64,000 nt of DNA from contig AP026143.1 in assembly GCA_030295235.1 (NCBI GenBank), forward strand, positions 434,001 to 498,000, given 5' to 3'. Below the pieces are notes generated by a model that made no database searches, was not told the origin of the DNA, and saw only the letters and a program-made list of their open reading frames with translations. Positions 41,882-52,376 of this stretch are shown piece after piece. Within the stretch, counting starts at the first letter, position 1, and the number at the start of each line of letters is the position of its first letter. Both the position numbers and the translations under genes were made by a program. The DNA is from Fistulifera solaris (lineage: Eukaryota > Bacillariophyta > Bacillariophyceae > Naviculales > Stauroneidaceae).

Positions 41882-43673
41882 TCAATATTTATCAAGCTTG
41901 TCTGCTAGATCTTCGTCAAACGTGCGCAGATTCGGTCGAAATGTCAGATACGAGGCTAGACCCAAGAATGGAACATACTTGGCGAATACCACCATAGTGT
42001 TATTCGTTTCACTGGGGCTACTGCGGCGTTTCCAGTCGTCCTCGACCAGCCAACCTTGAAAGAGTGCGAAAATGACATAATCGACCAAAAAGCTGGATCC
42101 TACTCGATCAATACTCAACAAATCGATAAAACTTTGGTAGCGCGATGCAACGTCGACGCCATATTGAACTTCGTTTATACGGCCGAACATGGCCCATCCT
42201 AACGCCATTCCAAACAGTCCTGTCATGGCGATTCCCCACCACTTGGCTTCTCCAATTGCCTTTGTAAAAAATGACAGCTCGAACGGAGTGTTGTCTTGTG
42301 TAGCCGTAGGCCGCGATCGAAATGCGAGGTACGGCAACAGGAACGCCGATGTCAGAAATTGCATGCCGACAACGATGGGTCCGTATGCTAGTCCCTTGCC
42401 AATCTTTTTTGGAATCATCGTCTTCGACTAGAAAACCGGCAAACAGACCAGCATACGCCAGTAATCCATTGAATACAGCTTCCAAATAGGGATGCATGGA
42501 GGGACTAAAGGGCAAATGCAACATCGGACTGACAAACGCAAAATTCAAACTCAATCCACGCACTTCTTCCCACGTGCGTTGTTCGAGCGCCAAAGCGTTA
42601 GCACCCGGTAAGATACCATCTGAAAGGAAAACCACGTACAAGTACAAGATCCATGCAGTAAAGGGAACCCAGCGTTGCGGCTCTTTTGCGAAGGAGTGAA
42701 AAGCCACGGATTTGAAGGGCTGAGAATCCACAAAGTCGAGACCCGAAACTATCTGCTGCTTTTTCGCATCCATCTGATAGACTGAAATGCCGTTCGTAAA
42801 GGGCAATGACTGATTGGTATCTTTGTTATTGACGTGCCAGCGAACCATGGCTGTGGTTTTACTCTCATTCTCAACAACATCATCCACCACAAATTGCGTA
42901 AAAGACAAAGCTTGCCGACATACTTCCAAGTGTTGTGTTAGTGCAGCTTTGCCTTGTATCGGCTGAGGGAATGCAGTGTCGTCGTAAACGATAATATCGG
43001 CAAATAGATGGGATGCATCCTCGTTCCGATTCCACGCGCGATAGTATTGTTCGGGTATGGAGAGTGTCCCAGTGTCGTCCATGATCTTCTCGTTTGCTAC
43101 AGAATTCTCGTCTTGACCTCTTGACAGTACTTGCTTTGCATGTGCTAGCAACTTCAAAGAATCCGCTCCCTTTTTCTGCGACGGTTCCGGAATCCACTGT
43201 ACAAAAGTCAAACGATTGTCGGGTCGTCGCTTCATCCAAACAGCTCCCCGCCCCACTCCTGTTTGCTGATACGAAAAAGCTATTTGTGTTTCGTCGGAAA
43301 TAGTGTCAATAATTTGCAAATCGAACGGAATGGGATTTTCTTGCAACCACGCGGCGACGGCGGCTTTGCCTGTGACGGGCTGATAATGAAAGCGCGTATC
43401 TTGCCACGCAATGTCGTCTTCCAATAAGTTTAAGATTTCGGCATAATTCTGACTATTCCATGCATCAATGAATGTATCGAGCAGCGGCGTGGCTGAAGTT
43501 GTTATTGTCGACGCCGCTTGCGAAAGAGGAAATAACGAAGCCTTCGTTCTCGACGACGCTTGTTTTCGAGGCGAAAAGGAAAGGACGTTTTGTGTAAGCC
43601 AGGCTACACTGAACCATGCGAAGTACACCAAGCGCCTTCGGGGCATCATGGTGTTACTATCAATATGCCGCAA
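41882..43673 (-). CDS. Double SnoaL-like membrane protein, plastid-type N-terminus, frame break at 42405-42410
   Basis: The restored protein has 596 residues. The N-terminus has a hydrophobic signal (LVYFAWFSVAWLTQNVLSFSP) with an SF junction typical of plastid targeting in algae with secondary plastids. Two SnoaL/NTF2-like domains follow: residues about 60-170 (LLDTFIDAWNSQNYAEIL, HYQPVTGKAAVAAWL, VQWIPEPS) and 200-310 (IPEQYYRAWNRNEDASHLF, QPIQGKAALTQHLE). The last 250 residues are hydrophobic with about five TM segments (WILYLYVVFLSDG, AVFNGLLAYAGLFAGFL, MQFLTSAFLLPYL, WGIAMTGLFGMALGWAM). The frame changes at a T6 run (plus strand), 42405-42410, repaired by removing one base. SnoaL folds are enzymes or binding proteins for small molecules; the substrate is unknown. 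Confidence 0.7.
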
Positions 43674-43939
43674 GTTGTCTTTATGAACGTCGAAAGAATG
43701 AAGAAAGGAAGGAAATGAATAAATAGACGATGATGAGGAGTTTGTCGATGATGCGGTTTTTGCTTTCTCATGGTCGAATGACGTGTCCTACCAGTACACT
43801 CTGTCCACAGTGCGACATTCCGTGTTAAGCGTCCAGCCATGTCAGACCGCAACTAGTCTAAGAAGCTCTCATCCTTCATGCGTACAGTTTGCTCGCGTCA
43901 GCCTCCTTGTCAACATTTTCTTCTCCCTTCCTTTCTCTC
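43674..43939. other. Spacer upstream of the SnoaL protein
   Basis: 266 nt with the promoter of the SnoaL gene and the 3' UTR of PIG-S. Nothing else is seen. Confidence 0.4.
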
Positions 43940-45571
43940 TTAGTCTTGCTTTTCTTTGTTGGTAGCGCTACTTTCTTTCTTCTTCTTGATGCATTCTCGA
44001 TAGCGTTTTACCTCCCGGAACAAACTGAAAAGGTTAGGAAGAAGCAAGGGTATTAACAACGGCACGAATATTCCAAAGTAGTGGTCCCGAGACAAATCGA
44101 TGGGCGGTGATAGTGTAGGATTGCGTTCTAAGTGCACTTCAAGAATATTCATAGCACTTTCAAGTAAATCAAGAGCGTTCGTTTCGTCGTGACGAGCTTC
44201 CTCCAGCAATTGATATGCTTTCCACCAAACGGACGACATTTCTTCCGTTATATCCATCGTCCATGGGGATTCCAGTAGTAGCTGTCGGGAGATTTGCAGT
44301 CGCTCAGTCACTTGAGTAATCACTTGCCGAATCTGTTGCTGTTGCCAAAGTTTTCCGTAGATACGGGGCAATTCAAATGTTGTCTCTCCATCGTCATCAG
44401 GCATTCTCGCCAGGTCGATCGGAGCCGTAGGGCCCAATAGAGGAATCCCCCAACATCGTGTCATTACCGTATTCATGAGCGTCATGAAACGTTGATAATT
44501 CAGCGAAGTATTGTCGTCATGTTCGGCCAAAACCGCCAAGAAGTACGAGTTCGGTTCCTCCACCAGCCACGCATCGTCCTTTTCATTATCGCCTATGGTC
44601 ACATGGTCCCGCCCTGGAAGATACAATGCCACCGTTGTTTCGGGTGTAGCCGTATCAACATTCGTGATTAAAGTATCTTTCACATTCGACAGAGGAATCC
44701 ACCATTCTAAAAGCGTATTGTTGTCGTCAACGCCGTTCGTAGCACTTCCTTTCTGAACCGCCGTTGGCAACCATTCCACCGTGGAAAAAGATGTGCGATA
44801 CGAAATTAGATGATCTACCATCAGTTGGGACCAGTCTTCTTCATATGATGATGTCCATTTCTGGATCTGCCGCCCTACATGGCTATTTGCATTGTTGCTT
44901 TCGGCTTGACTCTTTTCCACCAAGATCTGAAAGTGAAGATTGTTGGGACGTTGACCTGCGTCATGAGAAATTAAATACTGCCAATCCGCCGTTTCGCTTC
45001 CGGGTCGCGGAAAGAAAAAGACAAGTCCGTCGGAAGCGAAAAATAAGCGTGCTTTTGTTTGCTGTGAGGATGCGCACACAATCAGGTCTACTCCGTCGAG
45101 TAACGCCTCCGTTTTAGCGTGTCTTTGAAGAGTACAAAGCTGCTCCAACGTTTCCGCCGACGTTCCTTTCCAGAAAATAGTGTTTTCCGTCAATTCGGAA
45201 GATGATTGCCACATATTCAACTGATAATCCGGCACGAGCACCGTCACGGCCATTTTTGTAAAAAGAAAATGTCGTTTCTTGTACTTTGGGACGTTTCCGG
45301 AGCGCTGATCGACCACGCTGCGGCAAAAATGGGATGCAGGACATGTCCTTCGAACGACACAACCCGAAATAAAACGCCGTTCCGGCCAAGACAAGTAATT
45401 GCGAAAGAAAAGCACTCGCAATGAGTACACGTGTTCCTGCCATTGTTTAGGGCTGAAGGGAGCGAATATTAGGAATCGAATAGGAGTGAAATGAAGCACG
45501 GAATGAGTAGAAAGGTTACAAAGTCGATGCGAAAAAATGAAAAAATAATACTCCGTATTGTTCATCGTCAA
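43940..45571 (-). CDS. PIGS: GPI transamidase subunit PIG-S (Gpi17), N-terminus unresolved
   Basis: PIG-S is a subunit of the ER complex that attaches GPI anchors to proteins. The C-terminal half carries the landmarks: a helical region WWKAYQLLEEARHDETNAL and a terminal membrane anchor (DHYFGIFVPLLIPLLLPNLF) followed by a short basic tail. The lumenal part begins MAVTVLVPDYQLNMWQSSS and includes LLEWWIPLSNVKDTL and CWGIPLLGPTAPIDLARMP. The open frame extends to 45571, but its first 100 residues do not look like a membrane N-terminus. A neighbouring frame starting at 45443 (MAGTRVLIASAFLSQLLVLAG) is a good TM segment. An indel or unrecognised intron between about 45250 and 45400 probably joins it. 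With the internal Met, the gene runs 45253-43940. Confidence 0.7.
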   Translation of the reverse strand: MTMNNTEYYFFIFSHRLCNLSTHSVLHFTPIRFLIFAPFSPKQWQEHVYSLRVLFFRNYLSWPERRFISGCVVRRTCPASHFCRSVVDQRSGNVPKYKKRHFLFTKMAVTVLVPDYQLNMWQSSSELTENTIFWKGTSAETLEQLCTLQRHAKTEALLDGVDLIVCASSQQTKARLFFASDGLVFFFPRPGSETADWQYLISHDAGQRPNNLHFQILVEKSQAESNNANSHVGRQIQKWTSSYEEDWSQLMVDHLISYRTSFSTVEWLPTAVQKGSATNGVDDNNTLLEWWIPLSNVKDTLITNVDTATPETTVALYLPGRDHVTIGDNEKDDAWLVEEPNSYFLAVLAEHDDNTSLNYQRFMTLMNTVMTRCWGIPLLGPTAPIDLARMPDDDGETTFELPRIYGKLWQQQQIRQVITQVTERLQISRQLLLESPWTMDITEEMSSVWWKAYQLLEEARHDETNALDLLESAMNILEVHLERNPTLSPPIDLSRDHYFGIFVPLLIPLLLPNLFSLFREVKRYRECIKKKKESSATNKEKQD

Positions 45572-46095
45572 AAGCGCAACAAGAAAAAAAGAATAAACGG
45601 GCGTCCCAATTTTGCACGGGTAGCAGCCAGACTACGATGGGGATAGTCGGCCCAATTTGTCACACCGTAGTGAATACTACAGTAAACAACAGTATTCCAT
45701 AAACGATGCGATACACATTTCGGATCACGTAGGATAAGTAGGAAGCATTGTGACTTATTGACTGGTGACTGGTGACTGGTGACAGACGGTGTGACTTACT
45801 CACATTTCTACTCTGGTTTATTGTGTACATGTTTGGATTTCCATTGGGCTTTTTTTGGACGTGATAGAGAGAGTACACTGAAAACACTAAATAAGTCCTT
45901 AGCTTAGCTAAAAATGAAAGATGATCGAGTTCAGTTTTTGCTTTTTGCCCTTCACACGTTGCATCATCATTCATCAACATTTTATTTCATTTTTTCATTT
46001 ATCAATTATCATCGATCCCTTGTCCTGACTGCTATAACCTATCATCAGATTTGTACTAAGGCTTAGAGCGAGAACTGGAGAGAAGTTTCTCCATC
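45572..46095. other. Intergenic region with a 7-bp microrepeat
   Basis: 524 nt between PIG-S and the DUF285 gene. Three and a half copies of GACTGGT lie at 45759-45782, bracketed by TGTGACTTA direct repeats. A GTAGT-GAA-TACTAC dyad lies at about 45669-45682. No gene is seen. Confidence 0.55.
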
Positions 46096-46881
46096 ATGTT
46101 TGCTTACAACTCTCTGTCATCGATTTTTTCCATTCAAGCCCGCCAAAGCCGAATTCGGTCATCGCAACCGGTGCACTGGTCCAGTGCGAGTCTTCGAGGA
46201 CCACGATGAACTGAGAGCAGCGCTGGAAGAATATTCCATTTCACCCGACGGACCTCCACCCAACTGCTGGGATGTTTCGAGAGTCACAAACTTTCGCTTT
46301 TTATTCAACGAATTGATCGATTTCAACGAGGACATTGGCGATTGGGACACGTCCGCGGTGGTTGACATGTCCTATGTGTTCAGCTATGCTTTATCGGTCA
46401 ACCAAGATATTGGCAGGTGGAACACGGGAGCTGTTACAGACATGGAGCGGGCTTTTGACGACGCGACGTCTTTCAATCAAAATATAGGTGCATGGAATAC
46501 GACAGCTGTCACCAGCATGTCTAGTATGTTTGCAAAAGCTCGTCCTTCAATCAAGATATAAGCAAGTGGGACACGAGAGCTGTCATTGATATGTCATATA
46601 TGTTTGCTCAAGCATCGGCCTTTAACCGAGACATCAGTGGATGGGATATATCATTATTTATGTTTTCTTTTGCCACGACCTTTAACCAAAATCTTGGCGG
46701 ATGGGACATAGCGGCTGTCACGGAAATGCGGAACATGTTTTTCCGTGCTGAAGCTTTTAATCAAGATATGTGTGCATGGAAAAACACAGCAGCGGGAACG
46801 ATTGACATGTTTAGTGGGACTGCCTGTCCGCATCTTGGCACCCCGACCCCCACTGAATTCTGTAGATCATGCTCTCCCTAG
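46096..46881 (+). CDS. DUF285/BspA-type repeat protein, two frame breaks
   Basis: DUF285 (BspA-like LRR-related) proteins are built of about 25-residue repeats and are often surface proteins; they are abundant in diatoms. The repeats read FNEDIGDWDTSAVVDMSYVF, VNQDIGRWNTGAVTDMERAF, FNQNIGAWNTTAVTSMSSMF, FNRDISGWDIS, FNQNLGGWDIAAVTEMRNMF and FNQDMCAWKN, ending in a cysteine-containing cap (GTACPHLGTPTPTEFCRSC). One base is missing near 46535-46542, between MFAKA and SFNQDISKWDTRAV. The ATG at 46096 (MFAYNSLSS) is in another frame and joins the rest if one T is removed from the T6 run near 46123-46128. The restored protein has 261 residues. No signal peptide is visible. Confidence 0.65.
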
Positions 46882-47168
46882 TAATATATCATCAGACCTA
46901 TATTTCATTTCTATTTCTGACCCTAGACATGGCTTCCCCAGAGGACGTGTACGGTACATGTCTCTAGCTAGCCCTACGTCCCCAATTGCCAATTGCTTTA
47001 GGTTGAGGTTAAAGTGCAAAATCAATCTCCCGCCGCGCCCTGCACGTACGGCGTACAGATCGACCGCGTTGACGAGACAATAATATTTTTCTTAAAGCAG
47101 AAAGGTTGAAACACAACAAGAATAAAAAGTGAGCTTTACCTAGTAAGCCGAAGCTTCATTACTTCGAA
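46882..47168. other. Spacer between DUF285 gene and LRR-like pseudogene
   Basis: 287 nt, nothing recognised. Confidence 0.4.
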
Positions 47169-48781
47169 ATGAACGATCCTTTTCTAGAATTCCTTTCCCT
47201 GGAGCGGTTTTATTCTGCGCGAAAAGCATTTCCACTGTTCGCAGAAGAATTACCAATCTACCAATTGTTACGCTAACCAGCTCAATTGAGCGATATTGAC
47301 TGGAACGAATATCAGAAAATGGCTATTTGGTGCAGTAATAATTCAACCTTTATCTGTATCAACGATAAAGCTCAAATCAGGACGCGACACGTTTGCTTTC
47401 GGATCCTTCATTTCAGTGAATCTCTTTGCTATAAACTCGACGGCGCGATTTATGGAAACGACGATTCCGCCATTGCAGAGACGATGACTTTCTTTTGTCT
47501 CTTCAACATCCGGAAGGTGGAGTGGCTATGCTCCGAATTGAAGACCCCGATGAGGAATCCCCTAGCTTTGACTTTGCTGCCCTCTAACCAGAAAAGCTGG
47601 CGCAAATACTCGACTCGAATCCGGGACGGCATCTCGAAATCCAAGTAGGAACATGGAGTGCTGAACAGTCGGTCATTCTCGCCACAAGACCGTACCCTCT
47701 GAATTTGAAACTCACCAGAATTCCGGATAGCTCTGGAGGGTTTGGTTTCCGCGACTACGGTGCAGCATTTGTTAAGTCGCTTCAGCAACGACGATCTTCC
47801 TTTGGTTCGCTCAATATTGACTGCGACAACGATGAGTGGCTCATGTATCGCACGGAAATGAGACGCCTTTTGAAGCTGGAAGTATTCGAAAAACTCACGC
47901 TTTGTGTCTTGGACGAATTGACTATTCCAGCGTTCTCTGCTAGGGCCAAGGCTCTGGACCACAGCATTGACGCACAGTACGTCATGCCCAGCCATTTCAA
48001 ATCTTTGCGCATAGTGACAAAAGACCTTCACCTAAAGATACACTTTGGGGAAGATCGCACCTGGGTTTCCATACTCATTTCGTTCTTGAAGCGAGTGGCG
48101 AAATTGGGTCATTTTGAAAAGTTTGGTTTATCATTGATCGATTTTTGTCGGTGGGCAGATTGTGACGCTTTAGCACGGATTACACAGGCATTCATTGACG
48201 CCTTAAACGGAAACTCAGAATTGATACATTTGGATATTAGCGGGGCGCAATTTCTTTTCGATCATTCTGCCGTGCACTTTGGGGATGTTTTCCGTGCTTT
48301 GGAAGAGCACGGAGGTTTACGTACTGTTATTTTAGGCGACTACCCACCAGAAAACAATCCAGACGACTATTCGTTGCTCGAGCGGCTGCTCTCTCGCAAC
48401 CGAAGAATCACAGTTTATGATTACTTGGGCGACCGGTGCTCGAACGGAGATAGTATCGAGGCTCTTTATTCTATAAATGAAGTATACAATGGCGTCGCAA
48501 CTTTGGTGAAAGAGTCTGCATCACTGCGGCCCCTACTAATGGCGACGGCACTTCTAGAAGGCGTGTCTAACAAGTTCCAGCACTCTGCACTGTTATTGTC
48601 GGGCCTTACAGACGCGCTGTGTGAATTAATTCACGAATTGGACCAGATTGATGATGTTGATCTTTCAGCTGCGGGACCAATGGAGGAAGTCGAATTGTTT
48701 ACCTCTCGTGCTGATCGACAAGCCACAAGACCTTCAAAACGTCAACGCGGTTGCAGCGAGTCCGTACGGGAAAGAGAATAG
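47169..48781 (+). pseudogene. Ninth LRR-like family member, inverted and decayed
   Basis: This is a divergent copy of the 11.8-26.7 kb family, on the opposite strand and about 20 kb away. From the ATG at 47169 the first frame has a shortened leader, then LPIYQLLR, an in-frame TAA (47274-47276), and PAQLSDIDWNEYQKMAIWCS, the counterpart of the LLRNP and AIWRDNGTL blocks. One base is missing at the T4 run 47493-47496. The second frame has another in-frame TAA inside the DFRAAG region (near 47586). It then reads on without interruption: SVILATRPYPLNL, GAAFVKSLQQRRSSFGSL, LELVHLDIS-like ELIHLDISGAQF, RRITVYDYLGDRCSNGDS and FQHSALLLSGLTDALCEL. The end has RPSKRQRGCS, a reduced basic tail. Two stop codons that are not homopolymer effects make this a genuine pseudogene, unless the C-terminal 360 residues are used alone. 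Confidence 0.7.
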
Positions 48782-49120
48782 TCTTTGGAACGGCATGCGG
48801 CGTTTCTTACCTTCTCTCTTTTCAAGCTATGGTGATTACTGAAACTCTGGTGCCTCGGCTATCCAAGTTCTACGATGGTAGCCTAGTCTAGCACCTTTAC
48901 CGGTACGCATGAATAGCAGGTACTCCGTGCAAAACTAAATTACGGAGTTAACCCTTAACCCCATGCGTATTACTCGTGACTCATTAATTGCTTCAACAAA
49001 GGGCGCGCACTATTATTTTTTCATCGCTATTACTACGGTATTACGTATTTCTTCCATTATAATATTTACTTTTATAAACTCATTCTCATTCTTTGCCTTT
49101 GTCTCTCAACTTCAAAATTG
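48782..49120. other. Intergenic region with small inverted repeat
   Basis: 339 nt. ACTCCGT (48922-48928) and ACGGAGT (48942-48948) form a 7-bp inverted repeat with a 13-nt loop. Otherwise A/T-rich; the YaaA promoter lies at the right end. Confidence 0.5.
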
Positions 49121-50124
49121 ATGTTATTGAACATCAACAAAACATTGGGTGCTTTGTTGACTTGTCGATTTACCATCACCCGCCTGTACTCAACAAACAT
49201 GCCGATCACAACCAATCATCGCCAAAGCGGCATCGTCATGATCCTATCACCCGCCAAGACACTCGATTTATCCCCGTTTGATGGCGAAAGCACTATCATG
49301 AAAAATGTGGGAGTCACACAGCCTGATTGCCATCACGAGCAGACCCGCTATATTGCACAGTGCATGAAACAACGTTCCGCCACCGAACTGGCCAAATTGC
49401 TTTCACTGTCGACTACATTGGCTCAAACAGCCGCCAGTTATTGGAAGGCGTACGATGAAGAAGCACCCTCGAACAACCCACAAGCCAAACCGTGTATATT
49501 TGCTTTCTCGGGTGCCGCCTATCAAGGCTTGGATATTTCTACTTGTGACAATGCGGCCTTGTCATATATGCAAAGTTGTCTCCGTATTCTCGATCCATTG
49601 TACGGTGTTTTGCGACCACTGGATCGCATTCAACCCTATCGTCTTGAAATGGCTACGAAAAACGCAATATTTGTTGACAAAAGAGAAGGATAAAATTGAG
49701 CGATTATTGGAAACCAGCCGTGACGCGACGACTGTCTGACGACCTGAAACAAGTCTCGCCATCATCAATCCTCCTAAATTTGGCCAGCGATGAGTATTCG
49801 GTTGCCGTCGATTCAACCAACCTCCCTGCACAAACGAAATGTATCAAGGTGGTATTTCACGAACCGAACGGAAAAGTGGTTGCGGTTCATGCGAAACGAG
49901 CACGGGGCTTGATGGTGCGCTATTTGGCCTCTGTCCAAGCGACCACAACCGATGACATCCAAAAATTTGACTTAGAAGGGTATGCATTTCAACCAAATGC
50001 TTCGGATGAAACAACCTTTGTTTTCCAGCGACAATCTACGCCCGTGACGGCATCGTCAAAACGCACAGCTGCCACTGCAACGAAAGAGCCTGCTGCTAAA
50101 CGAACGCGAAAGACTCATGACTAA
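49121..50124 (+). CDS. YaaA/DUF328 family protein, likely mitochondrial, one frame break
   Basis: YaaA proteins protect bacteria from hydrogen peroxide by limiting free iron and bind DNA through a helix-hairpin-helix-like motif. The characteristic start MILSPAKTLD, the core PCIFAFSGAAYQGLDIST, LYGVLRPLDRIQPYRLEM, and the later NLASDEYSVAV, FHEPNGKVVAVHAKRARGLM and LEGYAFQP are all present. An N-terminal extension ending in a TRLYSTNMP sequence resembles a mitochondrial presequence, so the start is placed at the ATG at 49121. Adding one base near 49689 (GG run) joins KREG to LSDYWKP, giving 334 residues; unrepaired, the first frame stops at 49691-49693. The C-terminus adds a basic KRTAATATKEP tail not in bacteria. 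Eukaryotic copies are rare and probably came from bacteria. Confidence 0.8.
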
Positions 50125-50185
50125 ACTTTTACGAAATTTTGTAAGGGAAGTTACCCACTAGCAACTATTATCTTGTAGTGCATTA

Positions 50186-50892
50186 CTACCAAGGCCACGA
50201 TTTCTTTTTCGGTGGTTCTTCTTTTGGTGGCGGAGGAAGATTTTTCTTTTCTTTCTTACCGCCAAAGAAGGATGACAGCTTTCCCATCACATCAGAATCG
50301 TCATCGACATAACCCTGCTCGGCGTAAGGTAATCGTAAATCAAAGCGGCCGCCATTATCGAACTTGCCTCCGACCTGAAGAAAAATAGAACATCTTGAGT
50401 TTAACAAAACAAAATCTTTCAACACACACGAGAAGAACTCACGCCGAATTCTCCTCCGACCCCGAAACTAGCCATCGGTAACGGAATACCACCAATCTTT
50501 TTCGGATCACCGTATTGATTATCTAAATCTGAAATTGATCCATCCGCACGACGCTTTTTCCATTCATCCAACGGATCTTCTCCCTTGGCGTACGACTTTT
50601 TCTGCCAAGCCCACATTTGTTCTTGCTTGGCGGTAGCTTCCGCTCGACGTTGCGCTACTTTGCTAAAATATTGTTCGCGTTCGGCCTGCGGCTTGCGGCG
50701 ATTTCTCAGAATCTCTTGTTGCCGTTCCCATTGCTCGTCTAAATCGTCTTTACCAGAACCCATGCCTTTGAAACCGTCGAACAAGCCCATGTGAAGCGCG
50801 GAAGACGACGAACTCGAGGACTGTTTCGGCAGCATATAGGCGCATCCTCCGCCCAAAAGAAGAAACAAGGAAACACTTCTTGTCACTTTCAT
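50186..50892 (-). CDS. Small plastid-type targeted protein, 2 exons
   Basis: Not recognised as a family. Exons are 50892-50443 and 50374-50186, with a 68-nt intron (GTGAGT donor, TTCAG acceptor); 212 residues. The signal peptide is MKVTRSVSLFLLLGGGCAYM, followed by a serine-rich stretch and LHMGLFDGFKGMG, the kind of mature start seen in diatom plastid proteins. Then come charged helices (DEQWERQQEILRNRR, YFSKVAQRRAEATAKQEQ), a glycine-rich turn across the exon junction (ASFGVGGEFGV-VGGKFDNG) and a lysine- and proline-rich tail. The start at 50892 is chosen because it begins the signal peptide; an open frame upstream to 51078 has none. Confidence 0.65.
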
Positions 50893-51639
50893 CTTGCTCG
50901 TTAAAATGACTCCTCTTCTCACTTGCTTTTCTACCGAATGAGTTGATGATTCTGTTATTTTGCGTCTCATCCTTTTTATTTTCTTTCTTGAACAAAAATA
51001 GTCGAGCTGTTTTTGGATGACGTCGGCACAGTTTCCCATGAATGAATCACGAGTGGTTACCACGGCTTGAGGAGTCATGAATCATCCACAAGATAACGTT
51101 AACTCTGATGATGTCCGATGGACGACTTTTTGCGCCTTTTGGAAAAGTCCCAGTTTCGGAAATTCTGTACATCTTCTTGTATACTGAATGATGTGGCGAA
51201 CAAGTATGACTCACTGAAACATCAAAGTTCAGCTTTGATGTTCCCTGACGCAAAGGTAAGATTTTGGCGGACTGCACTATCGATTTTAAAGTAGTCTGCC
51301 TCGAACACAATTTTGATTGGCTGGAGTTGACTTTCGTGGCGAAAAACGTCAGTGATTTTGGGACGACGAGAACCACAAATAATTTTCCGGTCGCTCATTT
51401 GACTATAGTTGATTGTGTAGAGGGCCTAACTCCATCCACTGCGTATGGATCGTACGAGCGCTCTACGAGCAAATCCTTGCGTTGGTTGCATTTGTAAAAG
51501 TGACAAAGATACGTCTGCGTTTCTTGCATTTACATTTACATCAATCGAAAACATCGTTCCTCCAAGAATACAAATAAAATACATCTACTTGTCATCATTT
51601 ACTTTGAATTGAACGAGAGCGAAAGTAGAAGTTCTTGAA
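50893..51639. other. Divergent intergenic region
   Basis: About 750 nt between the plastid-type protein gene (minus) and the secreted protein (plus), holding both promoters. ORFs of 70-110 codons have no signature. No repeat was recognised. Confidence 0.4.
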
Positions 51640-52153
51640 ATGTCCCGGCTACAATTGCACTCTGTTCGGTTGACAAGATGTTTCTTGTGCTGCGTGATCG
51701 CTCTTTGTATGTGCAGCACGGTTGTTGCTTGGTCGCCAGCGACAGGGAAAGCCTTTCAATCCGTTCACAGCAAAACATCAACTCGACGAGTAGGCTTTGT
51801 GGTCACTGATAAGAAAACTTCACAAAAACCGAATTTAACCGAACAAAAGATGCTGCGGAATCCTAGCAACCCCAATGTGAGAGACTCGAACAAAAAGAGT
51901 ACAACGAAACTCTCTCATTCCGTGCTGGCGGACTGTGATACACTACCCTCTTTCCCAACCGCTCATGGACTTCTTTCTCCGGAAACAGTCATGCTACTAG
52001 AAGATCATTCGGCTCGCAACGATGCCAGTGAAGCCATTGTGACTTTTTTTGGACCAATATCGACGAAACGGTCCGCTCTCATGTCTGCACATGTTGAGTG
52101 ACCCAGAGATACTACCTCATCTCACCCGAGCTATGCGAGAAATTACTGCTTAG
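51640..52153 (+). CDS. Secreted or organellar hypothetical protein, frame break at 52044-52050
   Basis: Not recognised. It begins with a signal peptide (FLCCVIALCMCSTVVAW) followed by SPATGKAFQS, again like plastid-targeted proteins. The middle is low-complexity and basic (KKTSQKPNLTEQKMLRNPS). The conserved-looking end lies in the neighbouring frame after a T7 run at 52044-52050: LLEDHSARNDASEAIVTF continues to LDQYRRNGPLSCLHMLSDPE and LTRAMREITA with a stop at 52151-52153, if one T is removed. The restored protein has 170 residues. Diatom proteins with a short helical C-terminal domain after a plastid leader are common, but no function can be given. Confidence 0.55.
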
Positions 52154-52376
52154 GAGGCGCCTAGCCTCACGCGCGCAAGAAAAATGCATACAGCATCCTG
52201 TTTCCCTATCTACCCAAGCCCACTGTACTAATAATGAATTATTAGAATTCAATACATGACCTCTATTTCATTCGCTAGTCGATTCTTATATTTTGTGTTG
52301 ATGAAGTGTTCGTGACGTATAGAGGTGGAATCGGATCGCGGATCGCACTCCATGCCCCTGAGAAAGTCATTAGTAT
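52154..52376. other. Convergent spacer
   Basis: 223 nt between the secreted protein and PUS7. Nothing is seen. Confidence 0.4.

Noticed and set aside
47274-47590. Two CTAACCAG sequences at the in-frame stops as branch point plus acceptor of mini-introns
   Set aside because: No donor lies at a workable distance; implied introns would be under 20 nt, whereas all other introns here are 64-72 nt.
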